Shown: positions 1 to 6,486, numbered from the stretch's first letter. The stretch: DNA of 7,644 nucleotides from an uncultured bacterium (GCA_900547945.1 URIT01000142.1:1-7644), one strand, 5' to 3'. A program made the numbers and translations. The notes: generated by a model from the letters alone, not told the origin.

Positions 1-800
1 GCGAGCGCGAGGTCCGCGACGTCTCCGAGGCGCAGCGCGCCGCCGTCCTCGAGCGGCACGGCCGCGCGCGCCAGGGCGTCGAGGGAGTCGGCGCGCGAGA
101 GCTGCCGGATCGGCACCTCCTCCCCGGCGAGGTCGGGCAGATAGCCCGCGCTCAGGAGCGTGCGCGTGTCCTGCGCCGCCTGGACGACGTCGCCCACCGA
201 GAGGGCGTGTTCCGCGAGGCGGCGCGGATCGACGGAGACGCGGTACTCGGGGAGGCGCCCGCCGATCACCGCCACCTCGCCGATTCCCGGAATGCCGAGA
301 AGGCGCGTGCGGAGGTCGTATTCGGCGAGTTCGCGCAGTTCGAGCGGCGTGGCGCCGCCTTCCTTCGCCGTGAGCGCGACGAGCATGATTTCGCCCGTCA
401 CGGAGACGACGGGGGCGATTTCGCAGGAAACGCCCTCCGGCAGCGCTTCGCGCACGCGGGCAAGGCGCTCGAAGACGGCGAAGCGCGCGCGGTCGAGGTC
501 GGCGTTCCAGTCGAAGTCGACCCACACGAAGGAGAGGCTGCCGCCCGAGCTGGAGCGGATGGTCGAGACGCCCGGAATGCCGTTCACGGCCGTCTCGACG
601 GGGATGGTGACGAGCTGTTCCACCTCCTCGGCGGTGAGGCCTCCGGCCTCGGTCTGGATTGTGACGCGCGGGACGGAGATGTCCGGGAATACGTCCACGG
701 CCAGCGACCGCCACGCGAAAACGCCCAGCGTGGCGGCGGCGGCAAGGACCACGAGGACAAACTTGGGATGATCTGCAACGATTCGGAAAAACTTCTTCAT
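1..800 (-). CDS. RND-family efflux pump inner-membrane subunit, heavy-metal (CusA/CzcA) type, N-terminal part
   Basis: Partial gene; the 3' end lies beyond the left edge. The 266 visible residues begin MKKFFRIVADHPKFVL, a cytoplasmic start followed by transmembrane helix 1 (about residues 13-30). Then comes the hallmark RND stretch AVDVFPDISVPRVTIQTEA (34-52) and GLTAEEVEQLVTIPVE (54-69), the first porter-domain segment. PGVSTIRSSSGGSLSFVWVDF (about 76-96) and the PGIGEVAVIGGRLPEYRVSVDP region (171-192) are also typical of this family. Members are proton-driven trimeric pumps spanning the inner membrane and periplasm, working with a membrane-fusion protein and an outer-membrane channel. The AVDVFPD and EEVEQLVTIPVE forms resemble the heavy-metal (HME) branch more than AcrB, but the TM4 residues that would settle this are outside the window. 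Start choice: ATG at 800-798 has a GGAG ribosome site 5 nt upstream. It lies 115 bp downstream of, and probably in one operon with, a Cys-rich small protein. Substrate unknown. Confidence 0.93.
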   Translation of the reverse strand, partial: MKKFFRIVADHPKFVLVVLAAAATLGVFAWRSLAVDVFPDISVPRVTIQTEAGGLTAEEVEQLVTIPVETAVNGIPGVSTIRSSSGGSLSFVWVDFDWNADLDRARFAVFERLARVREALPEGVSCEIAPVVSVTGEIMLVALTAKEGGATPLELRELAEYDLRTRLLGIPGIGEVAVIGGRLPEYRVSVDPRRLAEHALSVGDVVQAAQDTRTLLSAGYLPDLAGEEVPIRQLSRADSLDALARAAVPLEDGGALRLGDVADLAL

Positions 801-805
801 GACAA

Positions 806-809
806 CTCC
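806..809 (-). promoter_or_regulatory. Shine-Dalgarno site of the RND pump gene
   Basis: On the minus strand GGAG lies 5 nt before the ATG at 800-798. It fixes the start codon. It is also the only clear ribosome binding site in the window; the promoter-proximal genes here have none. Confidence 0.6.
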
Positions 810-832
810 AACGGTCGGGATCACGCCCCCAT

Positions 833-850
833 GCCGCGCAACGGCGCGGC
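833..850 (-). other. 7-bp stem hairpin between the Cys-rich gene and the RND gene
   Basis: GCCGCGC (833-839) and GCGCGGC (844-850) are perfect inverted repeats around a 4-base loop, inside the 115-bp spacer and about 32 nt upstream of the RND start codon. No T-run follows in the minus direction, so this does not look like an intrinsic terminator. An mRNA-stability or translation element is possible, but in such GC-rich DNA the hairpin may be fortuitous. Confidence 0.3.
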
Positions 851-915
851 GGGACGACAACGGCACGGGAGCCATGCACAAACACGGCACGCCCCCTGTC
901 CGACAGCCGGAGGAG

Positions 916-1419
916 TTACGAACGCGGATGCATCCGCGTGGAAGAAGCAAGATCGCGCCCGCCCGCATCGGGCGGCGCCGTGGAGACGGGCCTCAGGCGC
1001 AGGGGATGCGGCGCGCGCGCGGCGCGCGCATGCCAGATTGGATCAACGGCCGCAACGGCGGGCAGGGCGACGGGGGCGGAGGGCGCCCACACATCGCCGA
1101 GCGTCAAGGCCACATGGCGGCAGACGTCCGCCCCGCCCCGCTCCGTCAGGCACGCGCCGCACGGCTCCCCTTCGTGCCCGCACGGGGCGAAGAGGCCGCC
1201 GCAGGGGGACGGCCTCCCAGCCGTCCCGACGGAACAGGACAGGCGCGGCAACGACGGCGCGTCCACGCACACATGGCACGTCTGCCCGCAGCCGTCGGGA
1301 TCGGGATCGCATTCGCAGACCTGGACGAGCCCCGTCAGGCAGACGACCACGCTGGCCAACGCCACGACCGCCGCCGCGTTGCCCGTGATCATTTTCCAAA
1401 TTGTCCGCCTGATCTGCAT
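916..1419 (-). CDS. Small Cys-rich membrane-anchored or exported protein upstream of the RND pump
   Basis: Not recognised as a named family. From ATG 1419 it has 167 residues: a basic N-region (MQIRRTIWK), a hydrophobic segment (about 11-34, AAAVVALASVVVCLTGLVQV) and then a Cys-rich stretch. There are twelve Cys (27, 35, 37, 44, 48, 51, 62, 73, 80, 87, 90, 100), including CECDPDPDGCGQTCHVC (35-51) and CGHEGEPCGAC (80-90), plus His 49, 82 and 102. The C-terminal third is Pro/Ala/Arg-rich and probably disordered. Small Cys/His-rich exported proteins commonly accompany heavy-metal RND operons, so a periplasmic metal-binding or metal-buffering role is inferred, not shown. Start choice: GTG 1428, ATG 1419 and ATG 1392 are all in frame. 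ATG 1419 sits 9 nt after a strong -10 and supplies the basic N-region; ATG 1392 would leave a short leader with a distant AGGCGG. The extreme C-terminus lacks independent support, and the gene could be a chance GC-rich ORF downstream of Cys 100. Confidence 0.6.
   Translation of the reverse strand: MQIRRTIWKMITGNAAAVVALASVVVCLTGLVQVCECDPDPDGCGQTCHVCVDAPSLPRLSCSVGTAGRPSPCGGLFAPCGHEGEPCGACLTERGGADVCRHVALTLGDVWAPSAPVALPAVAAVDPIWHARAARAPHPLRLRPVSTAPPDAGGRDLASSTRMHPRS
922..939. repeat. Perfect 18-bp palindrome
   Basis: ACGCGGATG followed directly by CATCCGCGT gives an uninterrupted 18-bp self-complementary site. It lies in the last codons of the Cys-rich ORF, just before its TAA stop and about 120 bp upstream of the RND start. 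The zero-length loop disfavours an RNA terminator and fits a dimeric protein binding site or chance. No T-run follows on either strand. Confidence 0.5.
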
Positions 1420-1428
1420 GCCGCGCAC

Positions 1429-1458
1429 AGTCTAGCACACGCCGCGCCGCCCAGTCAA
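1429..1458 (-). promoter_or_regulatory. Sigma70-type promoter of the Cys-rich/RND unit
   Basis: On the minus strand a -35 TTGACT (1458-1453) is followed by an 18-bp spacer and -10 TAGACT (1434-1429). These match 5/6 and 4/6 of the TTGACA/TATAAT consensus. Transcription would start at about 1423-1419, coinciding with the ATG at 1419, which implies a leaderless or nearly leaderless mRNA. The promoter lies in the 100-bp gap after the aminotransferase stop, so the metal-type unit can be transcribed independently of it. Confidence 0.7.
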
Positions 1459-1528
1459 CAGACACGCCGCGGGAATTTTCACCGAAGCGGCGCGGGTACG
1501 GGGACCCGGCGCCCACCCCCGTCAGGGG

Positions 1529-2803
1529 TTAGGCGCGGAGGTCGCGGATGGCGGCGTCGACATTCGCGAAGAGCGTCGGGAGCTTTGCCACCGGCACCGT
1601 CGAGAACGCGAGGCGGATGAGGCCCGAGAGGACGATCGTGCCGGTGGAGTACTTCTCGATCAGCTGGCGGCGCACGCGCTCGGCGTCCACCCCGACCGGC
1701 TTCACGCACATGAAGTAGCCGCTGTTGAACGGCATCACCTCGAAGGTCTCCGCCCAGGCGGGATGCTTCCGGAGGAGCGCGCGGATCGTCGTGTAGCGCT
1801 TTTTGAGGACGTTGTACTTCTCGCGCTTCTGCTTCGCGTAGTCCTTGTCCGACAGCGCCGCAAGCGCGACGTTCTGCCCGATCGAGGTGATGTTCGAGAC
1901 GCAGCTGCGCACGTTGCCGGCGGCCTTCGCCTCCAGCGCCTTGAGCTGTTCGGGCGTGGCGCCCTTGAACGCGAAGGAGATGAAGCCCACGCGCAGGCCC
2001 CACACGTAGTCCTCCTTCGTGCAGCCGTCCAGCTTGACGGCGAGCACGTTCGGGTCGAGCGTGGCGAACGCGGCGAAGAGCGACTCGCCGTGGACGCCCT
2101 TCTCGTAGACGAGCCCGAAGTAGGCGTCGTCGAGGATGACGACGATCCGCTTGCCGGCCTCGGCGGCGGCCTTGACGGCGGCGACGATCTTCGGCGCGTC
2201 CTCCAGCGTCGCCGTGTAGCCCGTGGGGTTGTTCGGGAAATTCAGGACGAGGATCTTCTTCTCCCCGGGGCCGAGCAGGGCCGCCTGGAGGGCGTCGGCG
2301 TCGAACGCGCCGTCCCTGAAGGTGTTGAAGGTCTCGATGGCGGCGCCGCACGCCTCCTCGAAGATGAGCGAGTAGTTGTCCCAGTAGAGGTCGGGAATCA
2401 CCACCTTGTCGCCACGGCCGGCGAAGAGCTCGGCGGCGATGCGCAGACCGTGCGTAAGCGCATTGGTGACGACGGGGTTCGAGTAGGCGATGCCCTTCAG
2501 CGAGGGGTTCTTCTTGACCTGCAGCTTCTTCCAGGTCTCACGCAGGGCGGGGAGGCCGAAGCTGCCCGCGTAGAGGAACGCCCTGCGGTCCAGGTTGACC
2601 CGGTCGGCGAAGCACTTCATCACGAGCGGGGAACCGTCCTCCTCGAACGCCATGCCGATCGTGGCGTTGATGCCGCACGTCCGGGCCTCGGCGCCCTGGC
2701 CGAGAATGCCGCCGTAGGGGAAGTAGAGGCGCTTGCCGGCGGGCGAGAGCAGATCCGCGACGGGGCCGAGCGTCCTGTTGAGCTGTTTTGCCAATGCGTT
2801 CAT
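1529..2803 (-). CDS. PLP-dependent class I/II aminotransferase (fold type I)
   Basis: Complete 424-residue enzyme transferring an amino group between an amino acid and a 2-oxo acid through pyridoxal phosphate; cytoplasmic. Visible family motifs in order: NATIGMA (46-52), NFPNNPTG (188-195, PLP/substrate Asn), DDAYFG (225-230, Asp and Tyr contacting the cofactor pyridine), KLDGCTKEDYVWGLRVGF (257-274) with the Schiff-base Lys as K263 and the phosphate-binding Arg as R271, and GLIRLAF (394-400) with R397 as the substrate-carboxylate Arg. All catalytic positions are present, so it should be active. Substrate specificity cannot be read; it resembles the broad aspartate/alanine/aromatic aminotransferase group rather than a pathway-specific enzyme. 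Start: ATG 2803 (MNALAKQLNRTLG) is the only candidate between the predicted transcription start (about 2871) and the conserved region. The frame stays open further upstream, but that stretch holds the -10 element. No Shine-Dalgarno is evident. The stop is TAA, and no convincing terminator follows. Confidence 0.93.
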   Translation of the reverse strand: MNALAKQLNRTLGPVADLLSPAGKRLYFPYGGILGQGAEARTCGINATIGMAFEEDGSPLVMKCFADRVNLDRRAFLYAGSFGLPALRETWKKLQVKKNPSLKGIAYSNPVVTNALTHGLRIAAELFAGRGDKVVIPDLYWDNYSLIFEEACGAAIETFNTFRDGAFDADALQAALLGPGEKKILVLNFPNNPTGYTATLEDAPKIVAAVKAAAEAGKRIVVILDDAYFGLVYEKGVHGESLFAAFATLDPNVLAVKLDGCTKEDYVWGLRVGFISFAFKGATPEQLKALEAKAAGNVRSCVSNITSIGQNVALAALSDKDYAKQKREKYNVLKKRYTTIRALLRKHPAWAETFEVMPFNSGYFMCVKPVGVDAERVRRQLIEKYSTGTIVLSGLIRLAFSTVPVAKLPTLFANVDAAIRDLRA

Positions 2804-2842
2804 AGAAGGTCGAATCGAAGGTTGTCCGTGGCGCGGCCGCCG

Positions 2843-2858
2843 CCCCCGGAACCGGGGG
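2843..2858 (-). other. GC hairpin in the aminotransferase leader
   Basis: CCCCCG and CGGGGG are perfect inverted repeats flanking a 4-base loop, within the approximately 68-nt untranslated leader predicted for the aminotransferase mRNA. There is no following T-run, so it is not a canonical terminator for the upstream hydrolase gene. It could modulate translation or be incidental. Confidence 0.35.
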
Positions 2859-2877
2859 TCGCCGAAACCGGGGGGAT

Positions 2878-2886
2878 AGTATAGCA
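2878..2886 (-). promoter_or_regulatory. Extended -10 promoter of the aminotransferase gene
   Basis: On the minus strand TGC precedes TATACT (2883-2878), an extended -10 element. The -35 position with 17-bp spacing (TACACC, 2906-2901) is poor, which is usual for extended -10 promoters. The element starts only 2 bp after the hydrolase TGA stop (2891-2889), so the aminotransferase probably has its own promoter rather than depending on read-through. The predicted start is about 2871, leaving a leader of about 68 nt. Confidence 0.55.
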
Positions 2887-2888
2887 CA

Positions 2889-5800
2889 TCACTTCGCGAA
2901 GGTGTAGAGGCGCAGGGCGTTCGCGGCGAGGGGGCCCGCGACGGGTTCCGCGCCCGGCGCGGCGACGGCGGTCGGCGCGCCCAGACCCTCCAGCTTCACC
3001 GCGACGGGCGCGTCGGAGACGTTCCACACGCAGACGGCGCTCGTGCCGTCCGCCGCCACGAAGCGCTTCGCGACGAGCGCGGCGCCCGGGCAGGAGAAGC
3101 CCTCGCCGTCCACGAAGCGCCCCCGCAGGAGGTACTTCGCGTGGGCGCGCTGGAAGTCGCAGACGGCCTTCAGCCCGGCGCACGCGACGGCGGGCGGCAC
3201 CGAGGCCATCGCCTTCAGGTCGGGGACGTTGACGACCGTCCCGTAGTCGGCCTTGGTCGGCACCTTTCCGTCGAGGACGTAGGCGCGGTCGGGCCCGTAG
3301 CGCACCTCGATCTCGCTGCGGAGGCCGAAGACGGCGGCGAAGTTCGCCTGCGCGCGCGTACACATCGGCGTGGGGAGGCGCACCGTCGTCACGAGTTCGG
3401 GGAACGTGTAGCGCCAGAGTTCGGGGAAGGACTCGACCTTCGGGTTCGTCGCGCGCGCCCGCGCGGCCTGGACGTCGCCGGCGAAGACGCCGTACTCGCA
3501 GCCGTGGAAGAGCGCGGTCGAGTCGAGGATCGTGTCGTGCAGGCCCTCGGTGAGGACGGCGAAGCCGGGATGCGTCTTCTGCATCGCGTCGGCGATCGAG
3601 CGCATGAACGCGGGGCGCTCCTCGGCGTAGGAGAAGGACGGCGCGGGGTGGCCGTGGCCCGTCCCGTAGCACGCGAACGGCGCGAAGATGCCGAGCTGGT
3701 CGTAGAGGATGCCGTCCGCGCCGAAGTCCGCCGCCTGCCGCGCGAGCGCGAGCATGCGGTCGTGCCAGGGCTTCCCGTAGAGGCAGCCGAGCGCGAATGC
3801 GTACTTGGGGATGTCCCTGTACTTGTGGTACGTCTGGATGACGCGCGTGCCGTCCTTCTTGACGAGCGCGAGCCGCTCGCCGTGTTCGCGCCAGAACTCC
3901 GTCGCACCGACCTGCTGGAGCTGGCCGTTCGCGTAGATGCAGACGCGGATGCCCCGGCGGCGCGCCTCGGCGATGCCGGCCTTGAGCGCGGCGACGCCGC
4001 CCATCTCGTCGCTCGGCTCGTAGTCGGGGTAGAGGTGGTCGTGGCCGCCCTTCGTCCAGCCGAAGAGGCCGATGCAGGTGAGGCCGTTGCGCGCGGCGAC
4101 GTCGCAGAGGAGCGGGAGGTCGGTGTACTTCCAGAAGGCCTCCCCGTTCTGCTGGCGCATGATGACGAGCAGCCAGCCCGTCACGTCCTGCGTCCACGCG
4201 GGCGCGGCGGTGCGGATCTCGCGCGCCGTGTCGTACCACGCGCGGTAGCGCTTCGCGGCCGCGTGCCAGTCGCCCGCCACCCGCGCGCAGACGGTCTCGG
4301 GGATCTCCCACGTCCCGCCGGCCTCCAGGAAGAGGCGGTGGTCGAAGGCGGCCTCGATGCGGCGCTCGTTCGGCGTCCAGCGCAGGCGCAGGCGCTTCGG
4401 CTGGGCCTTCGGGTCGTGCGCGCCCACGTAGAGCGTCCCGTAGCCCGAATCAAGCGCCATCCACGGCATCGTCAGCCCCGTCGCGCCCGGATGGAAGCCC
4501 GTGTCGAAGGTGTAGCGCCCGTCCCGGAGGGCGTACCAGCGCGCGCCCTTCCAGGTGTTCTCCCAGGTGTTCTCGGCGTCCTCGGTCGGCGCGGGCGGGA
4601 TCTTCGGCGCGCCCGCCTCCGGGAAGTGCGTCACGCGCCGGCCCATGCCCTGCGGCAGGTAGAGGGCCGCGTCGGCGGGGTCGAGGCGCACGCGCTCGAA
4701 GTACGGCCCCTCGAAGGCCGTCACGCGGATGCCCGCGTCGTTGTTCGCGATCCGGCCCGTGTAGGACGTGCCGCCCGCGTCCGTGCGCGCCTCCACGCAC
4801 ACCTGCACGTCCCAGGACTGGCAGCCGTCCGTCAGGCGGTCGCACGTGAAGCGCCGCACGCCGGGGGCGGGCGTCTCCTCGCGGCAGTCCTGGCGCGCGC
4901 CGGCGAGGCGCACCGGGCGGCGGGAGCCGGCCTGTTCGAGCGTGAGCGTCCACTCGGGAAGGTCCTGCGGATAGAAGCTCCACTTCACGTTGTCGAAGAC
5001 GACGTCGCGCGCGTTCTCGAACCAGCCGTTCGCGAGCCCCGCGCCGCCCACGCCGAAGTCGCCCCCCGCCGAACCGCGCGGCTTCGCGATCTCGAACGTC
5101 ACGTTCGAGAAACGCCAGTCGCGCACGTTGTCCTCGGGACGGAACTGGAGGACGGGCGGACGCTGCGCGCGGAAGCGGCAGTTCGAGAACGTGATGTTCC
5201 GCAGGAACGCCACGTTCTCCGAGCGGCCGACGCTGACGTAGAGCGGCGCGTGGAAGCTGTCGATCGTCATGTTCGAGAAGCGCATGTTCTCCACGCTGAA
5301 CGGCACGATCTCCCCCTTCGCGGGCGGCACCACGCCGCGTCCGCGCGGCGGGTCGATGTGCTCCTTCGCGGTCAGCGGATAGCCCATCGCGGGCAGGTAG
5401 AACTGGACGCCGAGGCGCGAGTAGGGGCAGACGATGTTGTCGAAGGAGACGTCGCGGATCGGCCCGTCGCCCGTCCAGCCGATGCGGATCGCGCTCTGGT
5501 TCGAGCGCAGGACGCAGTTCGCGAAGACGAGCCGCTCGCAGGGCCGCACCGCGCGCATCTGCTCCTGGTGCGTGCGCACGATGAGCGCGTCGTCCTGCGC
5601 GTCGATGAGGCAGTCGCTCACCGTCACGTCGCGGCAGCCGCCGAAGTGGAGGCCGTCGCCGTTCGGGAACTCGCGGTGGCAGGCGATGCGCACGCCCCGG
5701 CACTGCACGCGGTCGCAGTCGAGGAACCACGTGCTCCACCCGCAGGGGTGGTGGACGAGGACGTCGTCGAAGCGCACGTCCCGGCAGCCGACGAAGAAGA

Positions 5801-6278
5801 CGCAGCGTCCCGTGATGTTCGTGTGGCTGATGCGCTGCCAGCGGCCGTCGACGCGGCGGTGGAACGCCTCGGCGTTGCCGTCGATCGTGCCCGCGCCCGT
5901 GATCGCCACGTTCGTCTGCCCCACGGTGTAGAAGAGCGCGCGCTTGTTGAAGCGCGGGGACCGTTCGGGGCGCCACACGTCGGTCGGACCGAACTCGGGG
6001 TATTTGAGGGGATCCTCCCCGCCCTTCAGCGTCGCGCCCCGGTCGATGTGGAGATCGACGTTGTTCTTGAGGTTGAGCGTGTAGGTCTTGTAGACACCGC
6101 CCCCCGGCACGAGGACGCGCCCGCCCCCCTTCGCGGAACAGGCGTCGATGGCCTTCTGGATGGCGGCCGTGTTGTCGGTGGCGCCGTCGGGGCGCGCCCC
6201 GAACCGCGTGACGTCAAACGTGTCCGCGCACGTCCCCAGCGCCGCGAGCGCCAGGAGGGAGAGGAGTCTCTTTTTCAT
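2889..6278 (-). CDS. Secreted two-module glycosidase: GH28-like beta-helix fused to a DUF6259-like TIM barrel
   Basis: 1129 residues. Residues 1-18 (MKKRLLSLLALAALGTCA) are a signal peptide, so it is exported. Residues 20-430 form a right-handed beta-helix of the pectin-lyase/GH28 type: FDVTRFGARPDGATDNTAAI (21-40), GGGRVLVPGGGVY (51-63), FPNGDGLHF (204-212), AQDDAL (227-232) and many repeated 'F-N-V/I-x-F' rungs (for example FSNVTFE, FSNCRF). NGDG and the DD pair (229-230) match the GH28 catalytic aspartates. The usual GHG and RIK motifs appear replaced by SNQSAIRIGW (259-268). Residues about 433-690 look like a beta-sandwich ending in RYRAWYD. Residues about 695-1040 resemble the DUF6259 barrel: GLFGWTKGGHDHLYPDYEP (737-755), YANGQ (782-786), GADGILYDQ (853-861) and TEGLHD (910-915). 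D860 and E911 are plausible catalytic acids by position. The C-terminus (about 1050-1129) is a small beta domain. Start: ATG 6278 opens the signal peptide and lies 7 nt after a -10; an upstream in-frame start at 6314 would overlap the promoter. Inferred role: degradation of a complex plant or host polysaccharide. Confidence 0.85.
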   Translation of the reverse strand: MKKRLLSLLALAALGTCADTFDVTRFGARPDGATDNTAAIQKAIDACSAKGGGRVLVPGGGVYKTYTLNLKNNVDLHIDRGATLKGGEDPLKYPEFGPTDVWRPERSPRFNKRALFYTVGQTNVAITGAGTIDGNAEAFHRRVDGRWQRISHTNITGRCVFFVGCRDVRFDDVLVHHPCGWSTWFLDCDRVQCRGVRIACHREFPNGDGLHFGGCRDVTVSDCLIDAQDDALIVRTHQEQMRAVRPCERLVFANCVLRSNQSAIRIGWTGDGPIRDVSFDNIVCPYSRLGVQFYLPAMGYPLTAKEHIDPPRGRGVVPPAKGEIVPFSVENMRFSNMTIDSFHAPLYVSVGRSENVAFLRNITFSNCRFRAQRPPVLQFRPEDNVRDWRFSNVTFEIAKPRGSAGGDFGVGGAGLANGWFENARDVVFDNVKWSFYPQDLPEWTLTLEQAGSRRPVRLAGARQDCREETPAPGVRRFTCDRLTDGCQSWDVQVCVEARTDAGGTSYTGRIANNDAGIRVTAFEGPYFERVRLDPADAALYLPQGMGRRVTHFPEAGAPKIPPAPTEDAENTWENTWKGARWYALRDGRYTFDTGFHPGATGLTMPWMALDSGYGTLYVGAHDPKAQPKRLRLRWTPNERRIEAAFDHRLFLEAGGTWEIPETVCARVAGDWHAAAKRYRAWYDTAREIRTAAPAWTQDVTGWLLVIMRQQNGEAFWKYTDLPLLCDVAARNGLTCIGLFGWTKGGHDHLYPDYEPSDEMGGVAALKAGIAEARRRGIRVCIYANGQLQQVGATEFWREHGERLALVKKDGTRVIQTYHKYRDIPKYAFALGCLYGKPWHDRMLALARQAADFGADGILYDQLGIFAPFACYGTGHGHPAPSFSYAEERPAFMRSIADAMQKTHPGFAVLTEGLHDTILDSTALFHGCEYGVFAGDVQAARARATNPKVESFPELWRYTFPELVTTVRLPTPMCTRAQANFAAVFGLRSEIEVRYGPDRAYVLDGKVPTKADYGTVVNVPDLKAMASVPPAVACAGLKAVCDFQRAHAKYLLRGRFVDGEGFSCPGAALVAKRFVAADGTSAVCVWNVSDAPVAVKLEGLGAPTAVAAPGAEPVAGPLAANALRLYTFAK
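4551..4574 (-). repeat. 12-bp tandem duplication encoding ENTW twice
   Basis: Two identical adjacent 12-bp units within the hydrolase gene encode ENTW-ENTW (residues 569-576) in the predicted beta-sandwich region. The frame is kept. It is probably a recent in-frame slippage duplication in a surface loop. Confidence 0.7.
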
Positions 6279-6285
6279 ACACGCA

Positions 6286-6314
6286 AGTGTACCAAAGCGC
6301 CGGAGGGGCGGCAA
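6286..6314 (-). promoter_or_regulatory. Promoter of the secreted hydrolase gene
   Basis: On the minus strand -35 TTGCCG (6314-6309), a 17-bp spacer and -10 TACACT (6291-6286). Only 7 nt separate the -10 from the ATG at 6278, so transcription should start at or next to the start codon, and no ribosome binding site fits in between. The tandem 29-bp hairpin units begin 16 bp upstream of the -35. Confidence 0.6.
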
Positions 6315-6329
6315 GGGGATGAAAGTGGA

Positions 6330-6387
6330 TTAAGTCGCCGCTGCGCGGCTTTAAGTGGTTAAGTCGCCGCTGCGCGGCTTTAAGTGG
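6330..6387. repeat. Two perfect 29-bp tandem units with a GC hairpin core
   Basis: Units 6330-6358 and 6359-6387 are identical. Each has an AT-rich edge (TTAAGT ... TTTAAGTGG) around the inverted repeat GCCGC-TGC-GCGGC. Across the unit junction the sequence reads AAGTGGTTAAGT, the reverse complement of the ACTTAACC/ACTT octamers found upstream of rnfB (7345-7432). A partial edge (AAGTGGATTAAGT) precedes unit 1 at 6323-6335. This looks like a dispersed intergenic hairpin repeat; possible roles include bidirectional transcription attenuation or protein binding, none shown. Confidence 0.85.
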
Positions 6388-6448
6388 GTCCGGGGCTTCT
6401 CGGCGTCGGGTGGCACGGCGCGTGGCATGCGTCTGGGTCGGGTCCTTC

Positions 6449-6477
6449 TTGCGACCGTCCCCGGCGCATGGTATACT
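6449..6477 (+). promoter_or_regulatory. Promoter of rnfA
   Basis: -35 TTGCGA (6449-6454), exact 17-bp spacer, -10 TATACT (6472-6477). The ATG of rnfA follows after 9 nt (6487), the same spacing as at the Cys-rich gene, and there is no Shine-Dalgarno. A leaderless or 1-3 nt leader mRNA is predicted. Confidence 0.7.
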
Positions 6478-6486
6478 GTCGAAGCC

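Larger units (their letters stand above)
6279..6486. other. Divergent intergenic region between the hydrolase and rnfA
   Basis: This 208-bp region holds two back-to-back promoters: hydrolase leftward (6314-6286) and rnfA rightward (6449-6477). Between them lie the tandem 29-bp hairpin units. Nothing else recognisable is seen; short ORFs crossing it are shadows of the repeats. Confidence 0.7.

Noticed and set aside
207..1388. Plus-strand 393-codon open frame across the RND gene, spacer and Cys-rich gene
   Set aside because: It crosses two minus-strand genes and their spacer, has biased composition and shows no recognisable domain.
1500..1528. Intrinsic terminator after the aminotransferase
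   Set aside because: Only a 4-bp GC stem (CCCC-TGAC-GGGG) with no T-run on the minus strand; too weak to call.
1763..2884. Plus-strand open frame of 373 codons antisense to the aminotransferase
   Set aside because: Same shadow effect; the minus strand carries all PLP-enzyme motifs.
2804..2887. Upstream in-frame start giving a 28-residue N-terminal extension of the aminotransferase
   Set aside because: That start (GTG at 2887) overlaps the -10 element and precedes the predicted transcription start. The extension is Arg/Pro-rich and unlike the family N-terminus.
3141..6362. Very long plus-strand open frame (1073 codons) antisense to the hydrolase
   Set aside because: Product is a low-complexity Arg/Val/Glu/Ala-rich string with no motifs. 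It is the expected antisense shadow of a high-GC gene whose minus-strand reading shows clear domains.
6330..6387. CRISPR-like array
   Set aside because: Only two 29-bp units directly abutting with no spacers between them, so it is a tandem repeat and not a CRISPR array.
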